Shown here: positions 14,344 through 21,965 of the stretch, piece after piece
Numbering within the stretch: position 1 is the first letter of the stretch
Layout: each line of letters begins with the position of its first letter
Notes under the pieces: generated by a model
What the model was told of the DNA's origin: nothing
Seen by the model: the letters and a program-made list of their open reading frames with translations, nothing else
The model's database searches: none
Source of the DNA: Azonexaceae bacterium
Lineage (GTDB): Bacteria; Pseudomonadota; Gammaproteobacteria; Burkholderiales; Rhodocyclaceae
DNA length: 64,000 nucleotides
Direction: 5' to 3'
NCBI GenBank assembly: GCA_009469675.1
Contig: SSSZ01000099.1
Location: 1-64,000 of the forward strand
Translations under genes and position numbers: made by a program

Positions 14344-16907
14344 AACCAGACCATCAGCCCCAGTTCGAATTTGTGGGTGAGCAGCGGGTGCGACGGGAAG
14401 GCGCGCAGGCGGTATTCGAGCTTGCCGCATTGCTCGGGCGTCAGGTCGAGGGCGAAGAGCTGCTCGCCGCGGTCGGTGGTGCCGATGGGGCGCAATTCGT
14501 AGTGGCGGGCGCGGGAGTGGAAGTGGTCACTGGCGGGGCGGCCGAACAGGGCTTCGACGGTGATGTCGGAAGGGGAAAGTCCGTCGAGGTGGACGGCGAC
14601 CTCGAGGCGCAGCGATTGGCCGAATTTCAGGCGGCGGGCCGCGTTGTCCAGGCGGCGCAGCTGCACCGCCGGCCAGGCCTGGCGGATGCGGGCCTTCCAT
14701 TCCGCCACCTGGCGGGAGGGAGCGAAGTTCTCGGCGGCGTAGCGGCGCCCCTGGTGGGCGGCGGGGCCATAGAATTTCTGCGCGTATTCGCCGACCATGC
14801 GGGCGACGTTGAAGCGGGGCGTGATGCTGGCGATGGAGCGCTTGGCGATGGCCACCCATTCCGGCGAATACCCCATGGGGCCGGTCCGGTAGTAGGTCGG
14901 AATGATCTGGTCCTGGAGGATTTCGTACAGCGTGCGGGCTTCTTCGGCGTCGCGCCGGGCGTCGTCGAGGTGGGCGGGAGCGGGTTTGATGGCCCAGCCG
15001 TTGGGGGTGCCGCCTTCGTCGTCGTAACCTTCGCCCCACCAGCCGTCGAGGACCGAGAGGTTGACGGCGCCGTTCATCGCCGCCTTCATGCCCGAGGTGC
15101 CCGAGGCTTCGAGGGGGTAGATGGGGTTGTTGAGCCAGACGTCGACGCCGGCCACCAGGCGGCGGGAAAGGTGCAGGTCGTAACCCTCGACGAGCAGGAC
15201 GCGGCCCTCGAATTCCGGCCGCTTGGCCATCTGGGCGATGTTGCGGATGATCTCCTGGCCCGGCTGGTCGGCCGGATGGGCCTTGCCGGCGAAAAGGAAG
15301 AGCACCGGCCGTTCCGGGTCGGAAACGATTTCCTTGAGCCATTCGGGATCCTGGAAGAGCAGGGCGGCGCGCTTGTAGGTGGCGAAGCGGCGGGCGAAGC
15401 CAATGGTCAGGACGTTGGGTTTCTGCGGGTCGGCCAGTTTGAGGAGGCGGTCGAGGTGGGCCGGCGACCCCTGGTTGCGAGCGTGGTGTTCGCGGATGCG
15501 GGCGCGGACCAGGTGCAGGAGCTGGGACTTCAAGAGCTGGCGGATGCTCCAGAAGGTCTGGTCGGGGATGCGCTCGACCCCTTCCCAGCAGGTGGCGTCG
15601 GTCTGGCGCTGCTGCCAGCCGACCCCGAGGTAGCGGTCGAAGGTTTCGTGCCATTCGGTGGCCATGAAGGTCGGCATATGGACGCCGTTGGTGACGTAGT
15701 CCATGGGGTTTTCCTCGGGCGCCACCTGGGGCCAGAGGTGGCTGCAGATGCGCGCCGACACGTCGCCGTGGATGCGCGACACGCCGTTGTGGTGGCGCGA
15801 ACCGCGGATCGCCAGGGCGGTCATGTTGAAGTCCTGCTTGCCCGGTTCGAGGCCGAGCGCCACCACCTGGTCGCAGGGAATGCCGAGATCCTGGCACCAG
15901 TGCGAGAAGTAGTGGCGGATCATGTCTTCGGAGAAATGGTCGTGGCCGGCCGGCACCGGGGTGTGGGTGGTGAACACCACGTTGGCGGCGACGGCTTCGA
16001 GGGCGGCGGCGTATTCCAGGCCCCGCTTCATCAGGCCGCGGATGCGCTCGAGAATGAGGAAGGCGGCGTGGCCTTCGTTGACGTGCCAGACGGTGGGCTT
16101 CAGGCCCAGGGTTTCCAGGGCGCGGACGCCGCCGACGCCGAGGAGGATTTCCTGTTCGATGCGGGTCGTCTTGTCGCCGCCGTAGAGCCGGTGGGTGATG
16201 TCGCGGTCGTGTTCGGAGTTTTCCGGCAGCCACGTGTCGAGGAGAATGAGGCGGACGTGGCCGACCTTGACCTCCCAGACCTTGGCGTGCACGACCCGGC
16301 CCGGCATTTCGATAAGCACCCGCACGTCGTTGCCGTTGGCGTCAAGGAGCGGGGTCACCGGCAGGTCGTCGAAATCGGAGTCGCGGTAGGTCGGGTGCTG
16401 CCGGCCGTCGCCGTCGAGGGTTTGGTGGAAGTAGCCCTGGCGGTAGAGGAGGCCGATGCCGATGAAGGGCAGCCCGAGGTCGCTCGCCGCCTTGCAGTGG
16501 TCGCCGGCCAGGATGCCGAGGCCGCCGGAATAGATGGGCAGGCTTTCGTGGAAGCCGAACTCGGCGCAGAAGTAGGCGATCAGATCGTCTTCCTTGAACT
16601 GCCGGGCGTGCACATGGCTCATCACCGGCAGGTCGTGGTAGGTGTCGTAGGTGGACAACACCCGGTTGAAGCTCCCCAGGAAGACCGGGTTTTCCGCCGC
16701 GGCTTCAAGGCGCTTCTGGTCGGCCCGCTTGAGGAAGGCCTTGGGGTTGTGGCCGGTGGCCTGCCACAGGGCGCTGGAGAGGCTGGCGAAAAGCGCCCGG
16801 GTGGGGCGGTCCCAGCTGTACCAGAGGTTGTTGGCGAGTTCTTCCAGCCGCTCGATGCGCGCCGGAATCTCAGGATTGACTTCGAGCTTGTAGATGGTTC
16901 CGGTCAT
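14340..16907 (-). CDS. glgP: Alpha-glucan (glycogen) phosphorylase, long DUF3417 type
   Basis: Releases glucose-1-phosphate from alpha-1,4-glucans with phosphate. At 855 residues with an N-terminal DUF3417-like region (ANNLWYSWDRPTRALFASL), it belongs to the archaeal/actinobacterial-like long type, not the E. coli MalP/GlgP type. The pyridoxal-phosphate lysine is Lys608 in EASGTSGMKAAMNG. VWHVNEGHAAFLILERIR, VVFTTHTPVPAGHDHF and IGFARRFATYKRA are further family blocks. The start ATG overlaps the stop of the GH57 gene upstream by four bases, and its own stop overlaps the pgi start. This ATGA chain indicates a single coupled unit GH57-glgP-pgi. Confidence 0.95.
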   Translation of the reverse strand: MTGTIYKLEVNPEIPARIERLEELANNLWYSWDRPTRALFASLSSALWQATGHNPKAFLKRADQKRLEAAAENPVFLGSFNRVLSTYDTYHDLPVMSHVHARQFKEDDLIAYFCAEFGFHESLPIYSGGLGILAGDHCKAASDLGLPFIGIGLLYRQGYFHQTLDGDGRQHPTYRDSDFDDLPVTPLLDANGNDVRVLIEMPGRVVHAKVWEVKVGHVRLILLDTWLPENSEHDRDITHRLYGGDKTTRIEQEILLGVGGVRALETLGLKPTVWHVNEGHAAFLILERIRGLMKRGLEYAAALEAVAANVVFTTHTPVPAGHDHFSEDMIRHYFSHWCQDLGIPCDQVVALGLEPGKQDFNMTALAIRGSRHHNGVSRIHGDVSARICSHLWPQVAPEENPMDYVTNGVHMPTFMATEWHETFDRYLGVGWQQRQTDATCWEGVERIPDQTFWSIRQLLKSQLLHLVRARIREHHARNQGSPAHLDRLLKLADPQKPNVLTIGFARRFATYKRAALLFQDPEWLKEIVSDPERPVLFLFAGKAHPADQPGQEIIRNIAQMAKRPEFEGRVLLVEGYDLHLSRRLVAGVDVWLNNPIYPLEASGTSGMKAAMNGAVNLSVLDGWWGEGYDDEGGTPNGWAIKPAPAHLDDARRDAEEARTLYEILQDQIIPTYYRTGPMGYSPEWVAIAKRSIASITPRFNVARMVGEYAQKFYGPAAHQGRRYAAENFAPSRQVAEWKARIRQAWPAVQLRRLDNAARRLKFGQSLRLEVAVHLDGLSPSDITVEALFGRPASDHFHSRARHYELRPIGTTDRGEQLFALDLTPEQCGKLEYRLRAFPSHPLLTHKFELGLMVWL

Positions 16908-18925
16908 GGCTGGGGCAGGGTCTCGACGGTAAGTTGAAGGGTGATCCGCCAGTCGTCGGCGGGAATGGTCCAGGACAGGGTCAGTTCCGCCGCCTGCATG
17001 ATTTTCTCAAAGCCGGCTTCGGATTGGGAGACGGTCAGGTGAGGGCGGCCCGACACCCGCGCCGGTGGCGCCGCGGCGAGGGCCAGGCGGCCGCCCAGAA
17101 CGCCGTCTTCGAGGGCGAAGCCGGCGGCGGCGTCGAGTTCCAGGGGCTGGGCGAAGCCGCCGGGAATGCTGCCGTCGGACTCGACGTAGCGGCCGAGGAA
17201 GCCGTCGCAGCTCGGCATGGCCAGGTTGAGGACGGTGGCGAAACGCCGCCCCGCCAGGCCGGCGAAACGCCAGGTGACGGTAAGGGCGGCGCCTTCGAGG
17301 GCGTAGGTCTTGGCCACGCCCGGCCGGTTCAGGGCGAGGGGCGCAGCGGGGGCGGCGGCGTAGTCGGCGAGGGCGTCGTCGTCGAGGAAATCGAGGAAGA
17401 GGGCGCGGGGCAGCCGGTCGGGAACGATATCCTCGGGCGCCACCGGATGCTTGAAACGGATCACGTCGTGGGCCGAGGCGATGCCGTCGCCGTGGTGCTG
17501 GGTCGGTCCGCCGCCGATCTTGTCGTGGTAGTGCTCGTGGTAGCGGCAGAGGGTGTCGCCGAAATTGTGCGCCAGGGGGTAGGACGACAACTCCGCCAGG
17601 CCGCCCCGGCCGTCGTGGCGCAGAACGATCTGCAGGGCGGCGGTGCGGGCCGCCGTTTCGCTGCAGCCGTCCAGGTCGAAATCGCCGCTTTCCAGGGCGG
17701 GGCGGGGCGCCAGGCGGTCGAGGCCGGCCTCCAGGGCGGGGCGGGGCGCCAGGCGGTCGAGGCCGGCCTCCAGGGCGAGCAGGTTGTGCCACACGGCGCG
17801 CCGCAGGTGGGGCAGGTAGAGGCCGCCGAAAAGGCCGTGCCAGTAGGCGTCGTTGGCCTGGGCGCGGTAGAGGTCGGCGGTCAGCTCGGCCGGGGCGGCA
17901 GGGAGGCCGGCGAGGCGCTCGGAAAGCCCGAGCATGCGCTTGTGCATCCAGTTGGCCTCGGGGTAGCGCGACAGAAAGTTGCGCCAGATGCCGCCCCGCA
18001 GGAAGGGCCGGTGCAGGTCGCCGCGGCCGGCGTGTTTCTCCGCCGCCAGGAAGGCCGAATAGGTGCCGGCTGCCGGCATGGGCAGCGTCCATTCGTTCAT
18101 TTCGCTGTAGGACGTGGTCGGCAGGTAGACGACGCCCCGCGTCGCGTGGCGGGAATGGAAGTCGGCGTAGGTGGCGGTGCGGATCTTGGTGCTGGCCAGG
18201 ATGCCTTCGATGAAGGCCCGGAGCCAGCCGCGGTTGTACACCCAGTCGTAGGTCTCCGGCCAGATGCCGAATTTCTCGATGTCGTCGAAATAGACAGCGG
18301 CGGCGTGGCCCTGGTCGGCCAGGTGTTCAAGGTAGCCCACCACGTCGTGGGCCGGCGAGAAGGGCAGGCGGTAGCGCAGGGCTTCGGAAATGGGAAAGAG
18401 GTCGAGCCGGACGCCGCCCTCTTCGGTGCTGAAAAAGCCGTCGAGCTGGTCGGCGGTCTTGCCGGTACAGAAGAAGTGGTAGTCGTCGACCGTGACGTAG
18501 GCGATCCCCGTTTCCGCCAGGGCGGGCACCACCGCCGATTCCCAGACGCGCTCGGTGAGCCAGGCGCCGCTGGGCTGGACGCCGGTCCAGGCGGCGAGTT
18601 TGTCGTTGAGGACGCGGAGCTGGCCGACCCGGTCGCGGTGGGGAATGGCGGCCAGCACCGGTTCGGTGTCGCCGGAGCTGAAGAGTTCGACCTGGCCGCG
18701 GCGCACCATGGCGGCGAGGAGTTCCAGATCGGCCGGGTGACGCTGCCGCAGCCAATCGAGGAGCCAGCCGGAAAAATGGGCGGCGAAGCGGAAATCGGGA
18801 TAGGCGTGGAGGGTTTCGAGGAAGGGCTTGTAGCAGCGCTGATGGGCGTCTTCGATGACTTCCGGGAAATTGCCGACAGGCTGGTGGGCGTGGACGCCGA
18901 GGAGGAGGGTGACGGGCTGGGTCAT
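16904..18925 (-). CDS. GH57 4-alpha-glucanotransferase/alpha-amylase
   Basis: Glycoside hydrolase family 57 enzyme, 673 residues, similar in size to the Thermococcus litoralis 4-alpha-glucanotransferase. The N-terminus TLLLGVHAHQPVGNFPEV contains the GH57 motif HxHQP. The predicted nucleophile is Glu125 in GAWLTERVWE and the acid/base is Asp214 in YFDDIEKFG, practically the same positions as Glu123/Asp214 of the T. litoralis enzyme. Beta-sandwich C-terminal domains (DUF1925/DUF1926 style) follow from about residue 390. It would rearrange or trim malto-oligosaccharides for the phosphorylase next door. Odd feature: residues around 386-411 contain a perfect 13-residue tandem duplication (LEAGLDRLAPRPA twice). 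It is the first gene downstream of the toxin-antitoxin-like island. Confidence 0.9.
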   Translation of the reverse strand: MTQPVTLLLGVHAHQPVGNFPEVIEDAHQRCYKPFLETLHAYPDFRFAAHFSGWLLDWLRQRHPADLELLAAMVRRGQVELFSSGDTEPVLAAIPHRDRVGQLRVLNDKLAAWTGVQPSGAWLTERVWESAVVPALAETGIAYVTVDDYHFFCTGKTADQLDGFFSTEEGGVRLDLFPISEALRYRLPFSPAHDVVGYLEHLADQGHAAAVYFDDIEKFGIWPETYDWVYNRGWLRAFIEGILASTKIRTATYADFHSRHATRGVVYLPTTSYSEMNEWTLPMPAAGTYSAFLAAEKHAGRGDLHRPFLRGGIWRNFLSRYPEANWMHKRMLGLSERLAGLPAAPAELTADLYRAQANDAYWHGLFGGLYLPHLRRAVWHNLLALEAGLDRLAPRPALEAGLDRLAPRPALESGDFDLDGCSETAARTAALQIVLRHDGRGGLAELSSYPLAHNFGDTLCRYHEHYHDKIGGGPTQHHGDGIASAHDVIRFKHPVAPEDIVPDRLPRALFLDFLDDDALADYAAAPAAPLALNRPGVAKTYALEGAALTVTWRFAGLAGRRFATVLNLAMPSCDGFLGRYVESDGSIPGGFAQPLELDAAAGFALEDGVLGGRLALAAAPPARVSGRPHLTVSQSEAGFEKIMQAAELTLSWTIPADDWRITLQLTVETLPQP
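17692..17769. repeat. 39-bp perfect tandem duplication inside the GH57 gene
   Basis: Two identical 39-base units (17692-17730 and 17731-17769), followed by the first 8 bases of a third. The unit length is a multiple of three, so the frame is kept and 13 residues are duplicated. Perfect identity suggests a recent slippage or duplication. It sits between the catalytic domain and the C-terminal beta domains, in a likely linker. Confidence 0.95.
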
Positions 18926-18949
18926 GGCGCAGGGAGCTAAGTTTGGGCG

Positions 18950-19180
18950 TCGGGTTTCGCCCCGACGGGCGCCCTACTTTCTTTTGCGTCGCCAAAAGAA
19001 AGTAGGCAAAGAAAAGGCGACCCCACGGCAAGGGCCCTGCGGGCTGCCCTCACGCCGGCAAATACGGGCGGGCGAGGCGGCGAACTCGCCCCCGCGGGGC
19101 TCAGACAGCGGCCTCGCTTTTTCCGCCCGAGCTTGCCTCTGTTCGGCGTCGCCGAAGGGGAGAAAGGGTGGGGCGCCAAG
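18950..19180. repeat. Intergenic hairpin-rich element, probable dispersed repeat
   Basis: About 230 bases with no credible gene. It contains a perfect 14-base inverted repeat, CCTACTTTCTTTTG (18973-18986) and its complement (18993-19006), with a 6-base loop, followed by AAAGAAAAGGCGACCCC and further short GC-rich stems. From memory, closely similar 'CTACTTTCTTTTG..CAAAAGAAAGTAG' elements recur between genes in many beta- and gammaproteobacterial genomes; I cannot confirm copy number here. It separates the GH57 gene from the lower-GC toxin-antitoxin-like island and may mark the boundary of inserted DNA. Part of the stem could also act as a transcription attenuator. Confidence 0.55.
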
Positions 19181-19181
19181 C

Positions 19182-19589
19182 TCATAGGCAATGCTCGCGG
19201 AGCGCACTACGGAACCGCTGGTTGGGTGCGCCGGTGTGATAGCAACCCTTGACTCGCCACGAGGAAGTGGTCAGCCAAGGCGTCAGCGCTCCCGCAAGAC
19301 GAACGAGTGTGTCGTGCTCGATCAAATACCAGCGCAAATCGAGCGGGAATGCCATCCACAGGCCCTGACCAATGTATTTCCTGTCGATCGTGAGTCTCGA
19401 TTTCAACTGTACTTTAAGCGTATCTGTGCGATCTTTGTGGTAGGCAAGAAAGTCGGCGCCTTGCCAATCGTCAGCGAGCTTAATGCAGTTGAAACCATAG
19501 TCAGCCAACAGCCCGGCGATCTTCTGGAAGTTGAAAATCTCTTGCTGTCGAGGCGTGAGGGCCTCGTAAATAATTTTTTCCAGCTTCAT
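19182..19589 (-). CDS. Small PD-(D/E)xK-nuclease-like protein of the HEPN/MNT island
   Basis: About 135 residues from the ATG at 19589, which overlaps the HEPN stop (ATGA). I do not recognise a named family, but the layout GADFLAY, then about 11 residues, then LKVQLKSR resembles the D...(E/Q)xK core of PD-(D/E)xK nucleases, preceded by a helical region (FNFQKIAGLLADYGFNCIKL). The GC content is clearly lower than in flanking glycogen genes, a sign of transfer. As third gene of a coupled HEPN/MNT unit it may be an accessory effector or a regulator. Nuclease activity is inference from a short motif only. Confidence 0.5.
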   Translation of the reverse strand: MKLEKIIYEALTPRQQEIFNFQKIAGLLADYGFNCIKLADDWQGADFLAYHKDRTDTLKVQLKSRLTIDRKYIGQGLWMAFPLDLRWYLIEHDTLVRLAGALTPWLTTSSWRVKGCYHTGAPNQRFRSALREHCL

Positions 19590-19981
19590 GTCCCGCCTCC
19601 GGCGATGCCGGCCTCGACCCACGCCAGCAGTTGGTCGATCATCAACCTTGCCACGTCGATGCTCAGATTTGGGAGTACGGTATCGTCGTAGCGTACGGTG
19701 ACGGCGAAGGGGTTGAGAGCAATCAGCTCTGGCAAGGCGATTGGTGGCGGGTGTCCGGCATCGTTCAGGCTGTGCCAGAGCAAAGCGAGATCGTGGGATT
19801 TGCGGACCGGCGGGGCATGGAGTGCTTGGGCGGCTTTGAGTGCTTTTTCAGCGGCCTGCTGGGCATGAAACAGCGCCGTGGAGTCAAATTCCGGGCCGCC
19901 CCCGGCGAGCAGGTCGATGGCGCCGCGGTCGGTTCGGGCGAGGCGAAGAAACAGTTGTGCCGTTTCAATGCGGTCGTTCAT
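19586..19981 (-). CDS. HEPN-domain protein, toxin-like partner
   Basis: 131 residues, all alpha-helical in appearance. The family core is LFHAQQAAEKALKAAQALH followed by RKSHDLALLWHSL, and a later VRYDDTV segment, matching the PF05168-type HEPN domain usually encoded beside a minimal nucleotidyltransferase. The RNase motif R-x4-6-H typical of active HepT toxins is not obvious (only R-K-S-H is seen), so activity is uncertain. It overlaps the upstream MNT gene by 17 bases and the downstream gene by 4, indicating one transcript. Lower GC than the neighbourhood. Confidence 0.8.
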   Translation of the reverse strand: MNDRIETAQLFLRLARTDRGAIDLLAGGGPEFDSTALFHAQQAAEKALKAAQALHAPPVRKSHDLALLWHSLNDAGHPPPIALPELIALNPFAVTVRYDDTVLPNLSIDVARLMIDQLLAWVEAGIAGGGT

Positions 19982-20291
19982 AGACTACTCTGCCCTCTTG
20001 TTGCGCCCAATAAATCGGGGTCGCTGACCAGTTCTTTCGCCGCTCGAACTCCGCCTCAGAATAGACCAGGATATCGACGCCGACGCCAACCGAACCCACG
20101 GCTAGCCGCAATCTGGCCATCTCGTTGGCGACCTGGTCGGCTGGCAGATCGCGTTCGATGACCAGGAGGTCGAGGTCCGAATCCTCATTGGCCTCCCCCC
20201 GTGCGTAGGAGCCAAAGAGAATCACCCGGTTCGGTTGCGCCGCGGTGACGATTCGCTGAACCGCTTGTTGGATCGCTTCCGGAGTAAGCAT
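19965..20291 (-). CDS. MNT-type minimal nucleotidyltransferase, antitoxin-like
   Basis: 108 residues with the polymerase-beta-like signature GSYARGEANEDSDLDLLV (GS-x10-DxD) and a third acidic position in VDILVYS, so the catalytic triad is intact. In HepT/MntA systems such proteins silence the HEPN partner by nucleotidylation; that is family knowledge, and this pair has the PF05168-type HEPN rather than the best-studied DUF86 type. First gene of the three-gene island, overlapping the HEPN gene by 17 bases and starting 15 bases from the end of the second GH57 gene, so it may be read from the glycogen operon promoter. Confidence 0.85.
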   Translation of the reverse strand: MLTPEAIQQAVQRIVTAAQPNRVILFGSYARGEANEDSDLDLLVIERDLPADQVANEMARLRLAVGSVGVGVDILVYSEAEFERRKNWSATPIYWAQQEGRVVYERPH

Positions 20292-20306
20292 GGCCGGTTC
20301 CCCGTC

Positions 20307-21962
20307 TTAGTTTGCCCGGCGCATCGTACCACCGCTTTCCGGGCTGCCGCCGCCCTGGCTGACGGGATGGTCGAGGCTGACCGGTTCGGGCAGGCGGAGC
20401 AGGCGGTAGAGGGCCCGGAGGTTGTCGCGGAAGAGTTTGTCGAAGCATTCCACCGACTGGGGCGGGTTGTAGTCGCCGAACCACCAGAACCAGTCGGAGC
20501 TTTCGCAGACGGCCAGGCGCCGCAAGACGGCTTCGCGCTCTTCCGGCGTCAGGCGGCCGCTGTCCAGGCTGCGGTCGGCGCATTGCTTGGCGTCGCAGAG
20601 CATTTCCCAGGCCCGGTTCTTGTCGGCATCGCCGATCCAGGTCGATAGGGTGCCATAGACCCAGCTGCCGGCCGTCAGGCGGGGCAGGGGCTGGCGCCGG
20701 TCGGCGTGGCTGCGGGCGGCGGCGCCGAGGGTGGTGGTGGTGATGGTGGGGTGGCTTTCCAAGGCTTCGTAGAGATCCTCGAAGAAATACCAGGCGTTGT
20801 AGGGGTAGTACTCCCAGGCGTTTTCGCCGTCGAGAAAGACCGGCACCACGGCGTTCGGAGTGCGGTGGCCGACCACCTCGAGTTCGGCGACGAAATGCTG
20901 GGCGGCGTCGCGGCCGTGCCATTTGGCGTATTCGAAGCCGATCAGGTCGGAGAGGCGCTCGTTGCGGAAGAACAGCGTCAGGTCGCCGGGAACGCCGCCC
21001 GGGGCGGCCCAGGGGTGGTCGGTGCCGGCCTGGGGGCCGGCGGAATTCTTGAGGACGCTGTGGCTGCTGGCCGTCCACGCAAAGCCGGCTTCGGCGATCT
21101 GGTTGAGCACGGCGCCCGACAGGGCGCCTTCGGCCGGCCACAGCCCGGCCGGTGGTGTGCCGAAGCGGCGGGTGTGGCTCTCCCGGGCGGCGGCGATGTG
21201 GGCGGCGACCCGGGTACGCCCGCCGGGGTAGGCCGGGGCGGCGGGAAGCGGGCTGTCGGGGAGCGCTTCCCGGGCGCTGGCGAAATCGATGAGGAGGGGC
21301 GCCAGGGGGTGGCTGCCCGGGGTGCACGAAAGTTCGATCTGGCCCCGTTCGGCCAGGGCACGGTAGCGCGGAACGAGGTTGCGGACGACGCCGCCCAGGG
21401 TGGCGACGAGGCATTCCCGGTCGGCGTGGCCGAAGCGGTCGCCCCGGGCCATCAGGGCGGGGATGGTCGGTCCGTCGCGGCGCAGGGTCTCGCCCGTCCA
21501 GGCGAGGAGGAACCAGGTGGCGAGGTCGGCGAAGTACTGGCCGGAAAGGTAATCGAGACCCGCCCCGTCCTGGGCCTTGGCGAAGGCGTAGATGTCGCGC
21601 AGCCGCCGGTAGTGGGCGAAGGGTTCGAGCATGGTCGGGGCGTGGCAGCGGAAGGCCATGTCGAGGAGCCAGGCCCGTTGCGGGGCGGTGAGGCGTTCGG
21701 GGTTGTCTTCGCAGGCGATGGCGAGCAGCGGGTCGCGCCAGCGGCGGGTGGCGAACTGGTCGCCGTAATCCTCGATCTGGTCGAGCAGAACGGGGACGAA
21801 ATTGACCGTGCAGCGGATGGCCGGATGGCGTTCCAGGTGGCCCGCCATGTCGGCGTAGTCCTTGATGGCGTGGAGCAAGACCCAGGGCAGGACGAACTGG
21901 CCGGTTTCCGGATGGCGGTAGTCCGGCTGATGCATGTGCCAGAGGAAGGCGAGTTCGGCCAC
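20307..21962 (-). CDS. GH57 amylopullulanase/alpha-amylase-like enzyme
   Basis: Glycoside hydrolase family 57, 551 residues, a different subgroup from the 673-residue GH57 in the same operon. The N-terminus AELAFLWHMHQPDYRHPETG holds the HMHQPxY motif. The predicted nucleophile is Glu278 in GLWPAEGALS and the acid/base is Asp378 in FLDGENAWEYYP. C-terminal SSDWFWWFGDYN is typical of this group. It likely hydrolyses alpha-1,4 and/or alpha-1,6 bonds in glycogen and may replace GlgX/debranching enzyme, which is absent here. The GTG start lies 3 bases after the glgC stop. The TA-like island directly follows it. Confidence 0.88.
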   Translation of the reverse strand: MAELAFLWHMHQPDYRHPETGQFVLPWVLLHAIKDYADMAGHLERHPAIRCTVNFVPVLLDQIEDYGDQFATRRWRDPLLAIACEDNPERLTAPQRAWLLDMAFRCHAPTMLEPFAHYRRLRDIYAFAKAQDGAGLDYLSGQYFADLATWFLLAWTGETLRRDGPTIPALMARGDRFGHADRECLVATLGGVVRNLVPRYRALAERGQIELSCTPGSHPLAPLLIDFASAREALPDSPLPAAPAYPGGRTRVAAHIAAARESHTRRFGTPPAGLWPAEGALSGAVLNQIAEAGFAWTASSHSVLKNSAGPQAGTDHPWAAPGGVPGDLTLFFRNERLSDLIGFEYAKWHGRDAAQHFVAELEVVGHRTPNAVVPVFLDGENAWEYYPYNAWYFFEDLYEALESHPTITTTTLGAAARSHADRRQPLPRLTAGSWVYGTLSTWIGDADKNRAWEMLCDAKQCADRSLDSGRLTPEEREAVLRRLAVCESSDWFWWFGDYNPPQSVECFDKLFRDNLRALYRLLRLPEPVSLDHPVSQGGGSPESGGTMRRAN

Positions 21963-21965
21963 GGC

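Noticed and set aside
14373..16937. 854-codon plus-strand frame opposite glgP
   Set aside because: glgP on the other strand has intact catalytic motifs and coupled neighbours; the antisense frame has no recognisable domain or ribosome binding site.
16934..18940. 668-codon plus-strand frame opposite the GH57 gene
   Set aside because: Low-complexity Gly/Val/Glu product antisense to an enzyme with conserved catalytic residues.
18973..19006. Rho-independent terminator
   Set aside because: The stem is AT-rich with GC only at the ends, lies upstream rather than downstream of the minus-strand GH57 gene and lacks a T-tract after a GC stem. A dispersed repeat fits better, though attenuation remains possible.
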